Shown here piece by piece: positions 8,152-15,174 of a stretch of DNA of 16,069 nt. This DNA comes from Kiritimatiellia bacterium (GTDB taxonomy: Bacteria; Verrucomicrobiota; Kiritimatiellia; RFP12; UBA1067): the NCBI GenBank assembly GCA_017405115.1, contig JAFRBA010000253.1, positions 1 to 16,069 on the forward strand. Reading direction: 5' to 3'. The position numbers and the translations under genes were made by a program. Within the stretch, counting starts at the first letter, position 1. Each line of letters begins with the position of its first letter. Below the pieces are notes generated by a model. That model had not been told where the DNA came from. It made no database searches and worked only from the letters and a program-made list of their open reading frames with translations.

Positions 8152-11134
8152 TTTCGTCCCCCTCTTCAGACAACGGATAAATCTTAAAGCACACCGTCTC
8201 ATCATCCCGCAAAGGCGTACAAATGCAAATCCCATAGCCAGCATCCTTTAACACTTTTCGCGAAACTGCCAGTCCGATGCCTCGTCCTGCAACCTTCCTA
8301 GTAAACCCGTAGTCAAAAATCTTTTCCCGATCAGCGATCTTAATTTGTGGGCCATTATTGGAAACATACAAATTCCCCTCCGTATCACAGTTCAGCCGGA
8401 TCAGTTTCTTATCTGATTTCGCCATCGTCAAAAGCCAATGGATCGCATTGTCAACAATGTTGACAAATACTGGATACAGTACAGATCTATATGAATCAAC
8501 GGTTGCGAGAGTAAACCGATTCGTCCGAACGCATTCAATCCCATGCCGTTCAAAACGTCCACTGAAGACATCCTTCACAAAGAAGAATATATCATCTGTT
8601 TTTATAATCTCTTTTTCTTGGCTTATGCGCCGACTAAACGGTGTCAACAAAGACAAATAATGATCAAGATGAGCGAAGTTAGTCTTCATCGTTTCATACG
8701 TTGCCGCCAACGCATGATTGGCCTCCGACATTTTCTTCAATCCCCGAATGGCATTCCTTAGGGACTTAACCGAATTTGCGAACTCATGATGAACAATATT
8801 CACCGCTAAACCAAGTTGAACCAATTCGGAATCCCGAACATTTTCGTTACGCAGTTCTTCTATTTCACCTTCCGCAGCATCTAACAGATCTTGACTATTC
8901 AAGAGCTGTCCATCCGGCATCTTCTGCCAATCAATTCCAGCAAGCAAATTGGTCACAAACGAGAAAACTTTCTCCGCCTCATTTTGCTTGTCTTGCAAAG
9001 GCGTAACAATCCGTTCCACAACCGTCGCAACCGACTCCTTGCCCAAATCCTCTTCCTTCAACGCACTCAGATTCATCTGCGCGGCCGACAGGGTATTCTC
9101 CATCTCCTGCATAACATCAGAGATTTTGCTCCTAATGTTTTTAACCGAATCAGCAAGTGAAGAACGCACATTCCGCTTGCCAGCTTCAGCCGCCTTTCGT
9201 ACCCGCTCAACTGCCGACGTGACAGCACCAACAACACGTTTCCTCGTACTCAGTTGTATTCCATACGAGTTTTTCAATCTGTCAACAAGATCAGCCAACC
9301 TTCTCTCATAATTGGGAAACGTATCTGCATTCCACTTTGATATCACATCCAAATACGCATCCCAGTCAGCCCGCTGATCTCGCTTTAGAGAAATGCCAAC
9401 TGGCATTTTCACTATTGTACGCGAACGAACTTTTTGCAACTGATCTCGCGCATCTGACTCCACCTCAATAAAAGCACTTGCCGCATGATCCTTATCCTGA
9501 ACAGATGCCGCGACCTTCAACTTGTTTTCGGCAGACTTCAGAATCTGTTCCGCTTCATTATCAAAGGCCCCTGCATTGTACACAGTGAAAAATGAATTTA
9601 GCGACACGAGAAATTTCTCTTTCTTTTCTGCCGTTCGCTTAGCCCTCTGCTTAAGGGCTTTGTACATCTTGTTGCGCTCCTTCTTGAATTCCATCCAAAA
9701 CTCCGCTGACTCCTTTCCTCCTTTTTCAGGATCTCGAAAGAAATCTGCGGCCAAATTAACAAAGAAATTTTGAAGGATATCGCGCAATTGACGATACGCT
9801 ATGTTTTCAATTAGCCCCTCTCGTCCTGCCTTCTCCTGTAGCGCGGCATTATATTTTTTGGAGATATTGACAGCCCCAAACATATTTCGGTACGAAAAGA
9901 AATAATAACTTGCACTTTTTGTCCTGTTCAATTCTATGTCAAGAAAATCATAATCATTATTCCCGTAAGGCAAAATGCGCACTCCATCACGATAAATATA
10001 CAATCCCGCAAATCTCTCGAGCTTGTGCGAAAGAATCTCGTATCGTTCCATTGAAAGCGACGAATCTTTTACGTTGCCTTGCAAATACGAAATTTCAACC
10101 GAGAACGGACCGCACTTTGTCGGCTTATAATCATTACCGCTCCATGGTATCTGCACATCCACAGTTTTGCTATTGAAAAGCGTTACAGTGCCCTTAAACT
10201 GTCCACATTCATCAAACTTTCCCGAGAAATGATGGTCAGCCGCTTGGAAGTCCTCCGGAGTGAAGAACCCCTCCTTGTCAATCACTTCCGCAGGAAGTCC
10301 AACGTCTGCATGCGTTCTAAACGCAACGTCCATTCCCAATTCGGGATGACCTGGTGTCATCGTATTTGAGAAGCCAACCAAGAATCTTTCTAACTTCGAG
10401 GCACCCCCATAGCTCTGCACTTTCCCGGTTAAATCTTCATCAAAGACGGCATTCAATCCAAGAATTATAAAAGTCGTCCCTGAGTGATCTTGCAATGAAT
10501 AACCAAGCTCGCATTTTTCAATCAAACTTCCAACTTCAGCGGGTATGGCATTTAAGTCGTCAAGTATCGGCTTTACATCTTCCTCCTCAACAATACCTTT
10601 ATCACACAATCGCCTCAACGAGTCCACAAGTTCGTCTCGCAATTTGACAATCTGACAATTCGTTGGAACGGTGCTAAATTCGCGAACGGGAATTTGTATC
10701 TGTTCCAGTCGTACACCAGGCAACTCAAACTCACCCCAATGGACAATGGCCGCAACAACACTGGCAAGGCGACCTCGTGCATCGCGAGCACGTGTCAAGA
10801 CAATCGCCACGCGTCCGATCGCCGCCATTGACAACCGTCCGACACCCTTCTCGCCTAATACCGGACGCGCCTCATTATCATTATCTGTATTTTTCCTAAA
10901 CTTACTATCAGTTCCTAAGACCAACCATTTACCTTCAAAATCCTGACGCGTCATCCCTTCTCCATTATCCTGAATGAGCATGGCCCTCTCATTCGGAAAA
11001 TAATCAGCATCAACAGACGTGGCAAATGCATCATATGCGTTTTTGAACAATTCATTAATCGCCGTCGGAACGCCAGCTATCTGCTGACGTCCCAACATAT
11101 CCACGGCTCGAGCACTCGCCTGAAATACAGCCAT
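8144..11134 (-). CDS. HSP90/MORC-like GHKL ATPase fused to a histidine kinase
   Basis: This 996-residue protein contains two separate GHKL ATP-binding folds. The N-terminal one has E28...N32...D35 in INELFKNAYDA, D56-N-G-E-G60 and GEKGVGRLS (94-102), the HSP90/MutL/MORC-like pattern. The middle (roughly 480-780) is rich in charged heptads and probably coiled coil. A histidine-kinase module follows. The H-box HHEFANSV has phospho-acceptor H783, the N-box NIVDNAIHW has N896, a G1-like motif reads VSNNGP, and the G2 box GRGIGL spans about 950-955. No transmembrane segment is apparent, so it is a cytosolic sensor. The ATG at 11134, with GGGAGA ten bases upstream and 19 bases after the methyltransferase stop, is preferred over the longer frame from 11242. 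Prokaryotic MORC-like ATPases are known in restriction-modification neighbourhoods. The fusion to a kinase, next to a receiver gene, suggests that DNA or protein sensing feeds a phosphorelay. Confidence 0.88.
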   Translation of the reverse strand: MAVFQASARAVDMLGRQQIAGVPTAINELFKNAYDAFATSVDADYFPNERAMLIQDNGEGMTRQDFEGKWLVLGTDSKFRKNTDNDNEARPVLGEKGVGRLSMAAIGRVAIVLTRARDARGRLASVVAAIVHWGEFELPGVRLEQIQIPVREFSTVPTNCQIVKLRDELVDSLRRLCDKGIVEEEDVKPILDDLNAIPAEVGSLIEKCELGYSLQDHSGTTFIILGLNAVFDEDLTGKVQSYGGASKLERFLVGFSNTMTPGHPELGMDVAFRTHADVGLPAEVIDKEGFFTPEDFQAADHHFSGKFDECGQFKGTVTLFNSKTVDVQIPWSGNDYKPTKCGPFSVEISYLQGNVKDSSLSMERYEILSHKLERFAGLYIYRDGVRILPYGNNDYDFLDIELNRTKSASYYFFSYRNMFGAVNISKKYNAALQEKAGREGLIENIAYRQLRDILQNFFVNLAADFFRDPEKGGKESAEFWMEFKKERNKMYKALKQRAKRTAEKKEKFLVSLNSFFTVYNAGAFDNEAEQILKSAENKLKVAASVQDKDHAASAFIEVESDARDQLQKVRSRTIVKMPVGISLKRDQRADWDAYLDVISKWNADTFPNYERRLADLVDRLKNSYGIQLSTRKRVVGAVTSAVERVRKAAEAGKRNVRSSLADSVKNIRSKISDVMQEMENTLSAAQMNLSALKEEDLGKESVATVVERIVTPLQDKQNEAEKVFSFVTNLLAGIDWQKMPDGQLLNSQDLLDAAEGEIEELRNENVRDSELVQLGLAVNIVHHEFANSVKSLRNAIRGLKKMSEANHALAATYETMKTNFAHLDHYLSLLTPFSRRISQEKEIIKTDDIFFFVKDVFSGRFERHGIECVRTNRFTLATVDSYRSVLYPVFVNIVDNAIHWLLTMAKSDKKLIRLNCDTEGNLYVSNNGPQIKIADREKIFDYGFTRKVAGRGIGLAVSRKVLKDAGYGICICTPLRDDETVCFKIYPLSEEGDENA

Positions 11135-11153
11135 TACAAATATCTCCCTTGGA

Positions 11154-12278
11154 TTACGCCACTCCGCGTTTTTTACTACGTGCCAATCTGAAGAACTCTT
11201 CGCCGACCGCCTTAGCAAGCGGAACGGGTACGGCATTGCCAACCTGCTTCGCCTGATCGTTCAGACTCCCAACGAACTCGAAAGTGTCAGGAAATCCTTG
11301 GATACGGGCAGCTTCACGCACAGAAATCGCCCGATCCTGTTCGGGATGACCGAATCGCCCATTGGAATAGCTGATGCACCGTGTCGTCAGGCCTGTGGAC
11401 GGACGATCCCACCAAAGGCGGCCATACACATCCGTATGCCCGGTGTATTTCTTCTTTTTCTTCCCGTCCTTGGTCTTGATGCGCGTATGGCACTTCAGTC
11501 TCAACCCCGAATCACTCGGCCACGACTTCCGTCCACCACCATCATGAGGTGTCGCTCGGATTCGCTTCAGATTCTTCTTGCTCAGTGCAGCGGCGCGATG
11601 GTTCTTGATCAATCCTTTGGGATCATCATACTCCGCACCTGCAGCAATCGGTGGTAGATTGGCGATGACGTCGCGAACCGTCTTGTAATGCTGCTTGCCA
11701 TCCTCTTCACCATGCGTAGCCTCAGGAATCTTCGCCTGGCCATGCAAACTGGCAAGGAAGATGAAACGATGGCGGACCTGCGCAGCTCCGTAATCCTGTG
11801 CAGCAACGACTGCGCCTTTCTTCTCAAACTGATAACCGAGCTTTGTCATCCTTTGCAAAAATTCGGGGAATGGACCATCTTCACCGAAACGAGGCTTCTG
11901 AACCCCTGGCACATTCTCGACAAAGACGAAATCTGGCTTAGCCTGCTCCACAACCTTGGCAAAGGACAAGAGCAAACTCGCACGAGGATCAACCTTCATC
12001 TTCTGCGTCTTTTGCTTGGTGAACGGCTGACACGGTGCGCACCCACAAAAAAGTTTCAGATGGTCGGGATATTTCGCCATCTCCCGCTTCAGCTCTTCAA
12101 TGTCCAACTTGTTGACATCAAGCTCGTTGAACTTCGCCTTGGGGAAATTCTTCTTGTAGGTCTTTGCCGCAGCCGGATTGACATCCAATGCCCACACAAT
12201 GTCCATACCCGCCTCGCGGAACCCTTCACTAGTTCCGCCACACCCACAAAAGAAATCGAATACTACGATCCGTTTCAT
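11154..12278 (-). CDS. DNA cytosine-C5 methyltransferase
   Basis: The 374-residue protein has the full set of C5-cytosine methyltransferase motifs in standard order. Motif I is DFFCGCGGTSEGF (8-20), binding S-adenosylmethionine. Motif IV is CGCAPCQPF with catalytic C83, motif VI is ENV (121-123), and motif VIII is QVRHRF (167-172). The target-recognition region lies at about 200-320, and the C-terminal motifs are SVREAARIQGFPD and QVGNAVP. It should methylate C5 of cytosine in a sequence context set by the variable region; the site cannot be read from sequence. I chose the ATG at 12278 (AGGAG nine bases upstream, 13 bases after the HNH stop) over the longer frame from 12299. In this operon it is the likely self-marking enzyme for the McrB/McrC-like nuclease, as in LlaJI-type systems. 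Confidence 0.96.
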   Translation of the reverse strand: MKRIVVFDFFCGCGGTSEGFREAGMDIVWALDVNPAAAKTYKKNFPKAKFNELDVNKLDIEELKREMAKYPDHLKLFCGCAPCQPFTKQKTQKMKVDPRASLLLSFAKVVEQAKPDFVFVENVPGVQKPRFGEDGPFPEFLQRMTKLGYQFEKKGAVVAAQDYGAAQVRHRFIFLASLHGQAKIPEATHGEEDGKQHYKTVRDVIANLPPIAAGAEYDDPKGLIKNHRAAALSKKNLKRIRATPHDGGGRKSWPSDSGLRLKCHTRIKTKDGKKKKKYTGHTDVYGRLWWDRPSTGLTTRCISYSNGRFGHPEQDRAISVREAARIQGFPDTFEFVGSLNDQAKQVGNAVPVPLAKAVGEEFFRLARSKKRGVA

Positions 12279-12291
12279 AAAGCAACTCCTA

Positions 12292-13143
12292 CTAAGCAAC
12301 TAGTTCTCTATGTTTCTCCAAGAACGCTTGCGACGGCAGGAACTTGGTTGGCAGAGACATTGTCTGCCCTTCGCGGTCGAGGAAGTAGGACTTGGCCGCC
12401 GCATCGGTGTAGTGGTCTTTGATAGCCTTTGAGACGATAAGGCGATAGTGTTCGTCGAAGGAAATGAGATGCCGGTCGAAGGCGGCGTCGTAGGTTGCAG
12501 AGAGGCACAAGCCGTTTTCGGGGTTCAGTCGGTTCTTTTCATCTTCTGCCCACGGGCTGATATGGCTGGCGCGAAGGACATCCGGCACGGCGAGTCCCGT
12601 CACGCAACATTTGCCGCCGTAGTTCGCAAGCACCATCTTGCGGAAGATGTCTTGATTCACGCGCACCTTGACGGCGGCAAGTTTCGTCTTGCCTTCTTTC
12701 GCGGTGAGATTCAGATGAGCTTCAAGGTCGGTTTGCGATGTAGCGTCAATCAGCGACTCGGCCTTTTGCGCGACGGCCTTGCCGCCGGTTTCGCCCGACA
12801 CCTTTGCGAGAATGCCATCCTCAAACGCCTCTGTCGCCAGAAACTCGCCGTAGGCGCGAACTGCCGCCGAACAGAAGTTCTTTGTCCAATAGCTCGGCGA
12901 TTCGAAGTCCGCCAACACGGGGCTTGCCGCGCCCTTCTTCATTTCGGCACATATCCATTCGTGTAGGGCGTGGATGTCTGCGAGTGAAAAACTGTGCCAC
13001 ATGGAGCCGCCGACGATCGGGTTCGGGTAGTGTTTCGTCAAGATGGGGCCAAGCATGTCGAGCGCGCGGACGTATGACGCGGCCTTGCCGCTTCCGTCCG
13101 TGTTCGTGGCGAAGATGAAGTCTGTGAAAGATTGCCTCAACAT
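12292..13143 (-). CDS. HNH endonuclease, first gene of the operon
   Basis: The 283-residue protein ends in an HNH_2-type nuclease domain (about 178-240). It shows CCVTGL (C179, C180), RASHISPW with H194, RLNPENGLCL with N210, and YDAAFDRHLISF, the usual HNH spacing. Residues 1-170 are a helical region beginning DFIFATNTDGSGKAA, which recurs almost unchanged at the start of the gene at 15132. Proteins of this layout accompany restriction systems, either as a nuclease in their own right or as an accessory nicking enzyme. The ATG at 13143 lies only ten bases from a strong extended -10 box, so the transcript should be nearly leaderless. No Shine-Dalgarno site is seen. The stop is 13 bases before the methyltransferase start. 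Confidence 0.92.
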   Translation of the reverse strand: MLRQSFTDFIFATNTDGSGKAASYVRALDMLGPILTKHYPNPIVGGSMWHSFSLADIHALHEWICAEMKKGAASPVLADFESPSYWTKNFCSAAVRAYGEFLATEAFEDGILAKVSGETGGKAVAQKAESLIDATSQTDLEAHLNLTAKEGKTKLAAVKVRVNQDIFRKMVLANYGGKCCVTGLAVPDVLRASHISPWAEDEKNRLNPENGLCLSATYDAAFDRHLISFDEHYRLIVSKAIKDHYTDAAAKSYFLDREGQTMSLPTKFLPSQAFLEKHRELVA

Positions 13144-13153
13144 GGTGACGACT

Positions 13154-13162
13154 ATTATACCA
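13154..13162 (-). promoter_or_regulatory. Operon promoter: extended -10 box
   Basis: On the minus strand the sequence reads ATTTGGTATAATAG, a perfect TATAAT (13154-13159) with an extended TGG (13160-13162). The expected transcription start (about 7 bases on) falls within a few bases of the ATG at 13143. I find no similar element in front of any later gene of the run, which supports one transcript for all nine genes. No good -35 is seen, as expected for an extended -10 promoter. Confidence 0.65.
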
Positions 13163-13165
13163 AAT

Positions 13166-13182
13166 CCCCGTCTAAAACGGGG
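13166..13182. promoter_or_regulatory. Inverted repeat just upstream of the operon -10
   Basis: CCCCGT-CTAAA-ACGGGG forms a perfect 6-bp inverted repeat with a 5-base spacer. It lies where the -35 region and spacer of the operon promoter would be. It could be an operator for a dimeric repressor or an incidental hairpin. No regulator gene with a DNA-binding domain is visible in the window. Confidence 0.4.
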
Positions 13183-13215
13183 AAAGATTCACGCAGGAAG
13201 AAAAGAAAAGAAAAG

Positions 13216-13244
13216 AAAATGTCTCACCAGTGGTGAGACATTTT
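13216..13244 (-). terminator. Strong intrinsic terminator
   Basis: Thirteen bases (13216-13228) and their exact complement (13232-13244) flank a 3-base loop, forming a perfect stem around TGTCTCACC. Read on the minus strand the stem is followed by TTTTCTTTTCTTTTC, a U-rich tail, so it should stop transcripts coming from the nitroreductase side before the defence operon promoter. The A-rich side also gives the other direction a short U tract. Confidence 0.85.
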
Positions 13245-13360
13245 GGCGGCGCGGGTGAACGGCTGGCCGTTCAGCGTCACGTTCTCCACGTAGTTCGACT
13301 CCTTGACCGCCGCGAGGTAAGCGCGCGTCTTCGCGACGCCGGCATCTGTGAAACGGAGAA
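13224..13360 (-). pseudogene. C-terminal gene remnant
   Basis: A minus-strand frame reads LLRFTDAGVAKTRAYLAAV, then KESNYVENVTLNGQPFTRA, then AKMSHHW and TGA at 13224-13226 inside the terminator stem. Nearly every codon ends in G or C, matching the GC-rich neighbour and strongly suggesting real coding ancestry. It has no plausible start: upstream the frame runs straight into the 57-bp repeats. I read it as the tail of a lost gene to which the terminator originally belonged. The ENVTLNGQPF stretch recalls C-termini of some secreted carbohydrate-active enzymes, but that is weak. Confidence 0.5.
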
Positions 13361-13474
13361 GCTGTGTTTCAACGGGCGAGACGCCCGTTGTCCAAATGCG
13401 CGACGGGGCTCCCTACCGCTGTGTCTCAACGGGCAAGATGCCCGTTGTCCCAGTGTGCAACGGGGCGCCCTACC
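13361..13474. repeat. Two tandem 57-bp repeats with palindromes
   Basis: Units 13361-13417 and 13418-13474 agree at 49 of 57 positions by my alignment. Each contains a perfect 8-bp stem, CAACGGGC/GCCCGTTG, with a 5-base loop (13370-13390 and 13427-13447), and ends CCCTACC. The second unit overlaps the stop codon of the nitroreductase gene by five bases. Such small palindromic units resemble dispersed REP-like repeats. They lie between that gene and the remnant at 13224-13360. Confidence 0.75.
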
Positions 13475-14297
13475 CGCGGAAGTCGATGCGGGCGTAGGAG
13501 TCGCGCTGGACGCCGCGCGCGTAGCGCACTGCAGGGTAGCCGAACAGCATCGCGTAGAACGGCGAAGTGCGGCGAAGGCCGATCGTCTGCTCCAGCAGCT
13601 CGGGTATTTCCTGCTGCACCATCTTCAGGAATCCGCACCAACATGTCGCTATGCACGCCGCGTTCGCAAGCATCTCGAATTGCGCACAGGCGATCGTCAC
13701 GTCTTCGCGCGGCGTGGCCACGCCTGGCGCCGTTTCGTCGGACGAGACTATGAGCATTCCGCTGGCCCCGCGGAAGAACATGTCCTCCTCTCCCTTGCGC
13801 AGCTTGATCGCGGGAACCGCCAGCCAGCGCGGCAGAAGCTTCGTTCCGTCGCGATGACGTTCGATGGCGGAAATGAAATCGCGGCGGAAGGCGTCCATCG
13901 ACTCTCGCGTCGGGAAGCACGTGAACGTGAGAGAGCGCGCGTTGCATCCTGTTGGCGCGTTTCCGAGCGCCAAGAGGATGCGCGAAAGCGTCGCGCGATC
14001 GACGTCCGCCGCAGCGAATTGCCGCATGGAACGGCGAGTGCGGAGCCAGTTCTCGACAGACTCGAGGCTGGGCAGCGGCAGCCCTTCGACCGACGCGGAG
14101 TCCTCAGGGCGCATGCCGTCGAACGTGACGGCGCCAGTCGGACACACGGCGAGGCAGTGCTGGCACTTCATGCAGCGGTCGGGAAAGGCCATGCGCGGCG
14201 CGCCGTCCTCCATCTTAAGCGCCCGGAAGGCGCAGTCGCGAACACATGCGCCGCATTTGACGCATTTGGCCTCGTCCACTTCAAAAATGCCTGCCAT
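13470..14297 (-). CDS. Ferredoxin-nitroreductase fusion protein
   Basis: This 275-residue protein begins with a two-cluster ferredoxin domain. CVKCGACVRDC and CMKCQHCLAVCP each supply CxxCxxCxxxC ligands for a 4Fe-4S centre (residues about 10-55). A nitroreductase-family flavin domain follows from about residue 75, with RRSMRQF, GNAPTGCNARS and a C-terminal IGLRRTSPFYAMLFGYP. This fusion is common in anaerobes, where it is taken to transfer electrons from the clusters to FMN and reduce small substrates; the substrate is unknown. I chose the ATG at 14297, which has GGGAG eight bases before it. The GTG at 14303 is too close to that site. It appears to be monocistronic and unrelated to the defence operon, with its own promoter about 100 bases upstream and the terminator at 13216-13244 downstream. 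Confidence 0.93.
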   Translation of the reverse strand: MAGIFEVDEAKCVKCGACVRDCAFRALKMEDGAPRMAFPDRCMKCQHCLAVCPTGAVTFDGMRPEDSASVEGLPLPSLESVENWLRTRRSMRQFAAADVDRATLSRILLALGNAPTGCNARSLTFTCFPTRESMDAFRRDFISAIERHRDGTKLLPRWLAVPAIKLRKGEEDMFFRGASGMLIVSSDETAPGVATPREDVTIACAQFEMLANAACIATCWCGFLKMVQQEIPELLEQTIGLRRTSPFYAMLFGYPAVRYARGVQRDSYARIDFRG

Positions 14298-14392
14298 CGC
14301 CACTGCTCCCTTCTTGCGATTTTGTCACGCTCCGCGGCGGCTTTCGTCGCAGGGCTATGAGGTCAGATGCGTTCCCGTTTCTGACAATGTAT

Positions 14393-14401
14393 ATTATACC
14401 A
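14393..14401 (-). promoter_or_regulatory. Extended -10 promoter for the nitroreductase gene
   Basis: The minus strand reads TTTTTGGTATAATATAC, with TATAAT at 14393-14398 and TGG at 14399-14401. It lies about 95 bases upstream of the ATG at 14297, giving a leader of roughly 90 bases that includes the GGGAG ribosome site. The upstream side is GC-rich (GGCGCGGCGCGGCGG) and has no -35 match. The rest of 14304-14496 holds no other feature I can support. Confidence 0.6.
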
Positions 14402-14496
14402 AAAAGCGGCGCGGCGCGGCGGCAGATTCCGTGTTCGGGGATTCCCCCAATTTCAAGTGTGGGCGTGGGGCCGGTGTTGCCAGTTTGCAAGCGGGG

Positions 14497-15132
14497 CTAC
14501 GGACTGTCGCACCATTTCCCACGCATGTTTTCAAGTCGCTGGACTATTTCGGTTGTGACGGCATTGGTTGGAATTGCAGCACGAACCATCACCTTGAACA
14601 TCGTATTAGTTCCCCTCTTCTTGAATCCAACATCATACAGGACATCTAGGCCGGCATTCGCAACATCAGCAGCCATCACCGGATCCGGAGAAAGGACCGT
14701 CAGTTTCTCCCATGTGAAGGATATGTCCGTATGACTGAAAGTGACTGATTGAATGGCTTCCCCTGCAATCGATTCTCGTTTTTTGTCCAAACCATACGAA
14801 TCACGAAGACGTTGCAAAACAAACTGCTCGAAATCCTCAGAACATGCATCCCAAAGGTCATGTTTGAAACAGTCTAGCGGATCGGGCCCACCCCACACTG
14901 CAAACCCGGCTGTCTTTTCCAGTCCAGGAAACCAATAATAGAAGATTCCACTTGCTGCATAGAGTTTCGGGTTCGTGACTTCAGCCCTGCATGGACAAGT
15001 TATTGTCACGAACAGTAACCCCAACATTGCCAACCATACCTTTACACCAAACGTACGGGCGCAAAATGCGGCCTTGCCGCTTCCGTCCGTATTCGTGGAG
15101 AAGATGAAATCTCGGAATCCTTGCTTTGACAT
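14497..15132 (-). CDS. Secreted-looking protein with a borrowed N-terminal leader
   Basis: The 211-residue frame starts MSKQGFRDFIFSTNTDGSGK, almost the start of the HNH protein. After residue ~28 it switches to VKVWLAMLGLLFVTITC followed by PCRAEV, which looks like a signal peptide with cleavage after CRA. The mature part has no family I recognise. The segment DPVMAADVANAGLDVLYDVG with a later RAAIPTNAV faintly recalls periplasmic chain-length-determinant (Wzz-like) proteins, but there is no second membrane helix. An internal ATG (at LAMLG) could start a shorter product without the leader, though it lacks a basic N-region. Most likely the promoter and first codons of an HNH-type gene became joined to a gene that lost its own start. 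Whether it is still expressed or secreted is unknown. Confidence 0.6.
   Translation of the reverse strand: MSKQGFRDFIFSTNTDGSGKAAFCARTFGVKVWLAMLGLLFVTITCPCRAEVTNPKLYAASGIFYYWFPGLEKTAGFAVWGGPDPLDCFKHDLWDACSEDFEQFVLQRLRDSYGLDKKRESIAGEAIQSVTFSHTDISFTWEKLTVLSPDPVMAADVANAGLDVLYDVGFKKRGTNTMFKVMVRAAIPTNAVTTEIVQRLENMRGKWCDSP
15068..15112. repeat. Copy of the HNH gene's 5' coding sequence
   Basis: These 45 bases match 13079-13123 at 42 positions and keep the same reading frame. They encode DFIFSTNTDGSGKAA against DFIFATNTDGSGKAA in the HNH protein. Similarity is weak over the first codons, then returns at the extended -10 box (15142-15150 against 13154-13162), with nearly the same spacing to the ATG. 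Beyond this block the two genes are unrelated. Confidence 0.8.
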
Positions 15133-15141
15133 GGCGGTTCA

Positions 15142-15150
15142 ATTATACCA
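15142..15150 (-). promoter_or_regulatory. Extended -10 promoter close to the start codon
   Basis: The minus strand reads TTTTGGTATAATTG, with TATAAT at 15142-15147 and TGG at 15148-15150. Only nine bases separate it from the ATG at 15132, so a transcript would be leaderless or nearly so. The arrangement copies the HNH promoter. Confidence 0.6.
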
Positions 15151-15174
15151 AAACGGTAGCGTGTATGGTAGGGG

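Noticed and set aside
11135..11242. Longer N-terminus of the GHKL-kinase protein
   Set aside because: The first 36 codons overlap the methyltransferase C-terminus, while the ATG at 11134 has a strong ribosome site and begins the conserved domain.
11688..12422. 244-codon plus-strand open frame
   Set aside because: It lies opposite the C5 methyltransferase and the end of the HNH gene, both with full motif sets, and spans their junction with no ribosome site of its own.
13361..13474. Possible CRISPR or riboswitch from two stem-loops
   Set aside because: There are only two adjacent units of 57 bp with no spacers. They lie downstream of a stop codon, so a REP-like repeat is simpler.
13230..14360. 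376-codon plus-strand open frame over the nitroreductase region
   Set aside because: It is the opposite-strand shadow of a GC-rich gene with clear 4Fe-4S motifs. Its translation is rich in Arg/Ala/His without domain motifs and crosses the 57-bp repeats and the promoter region.
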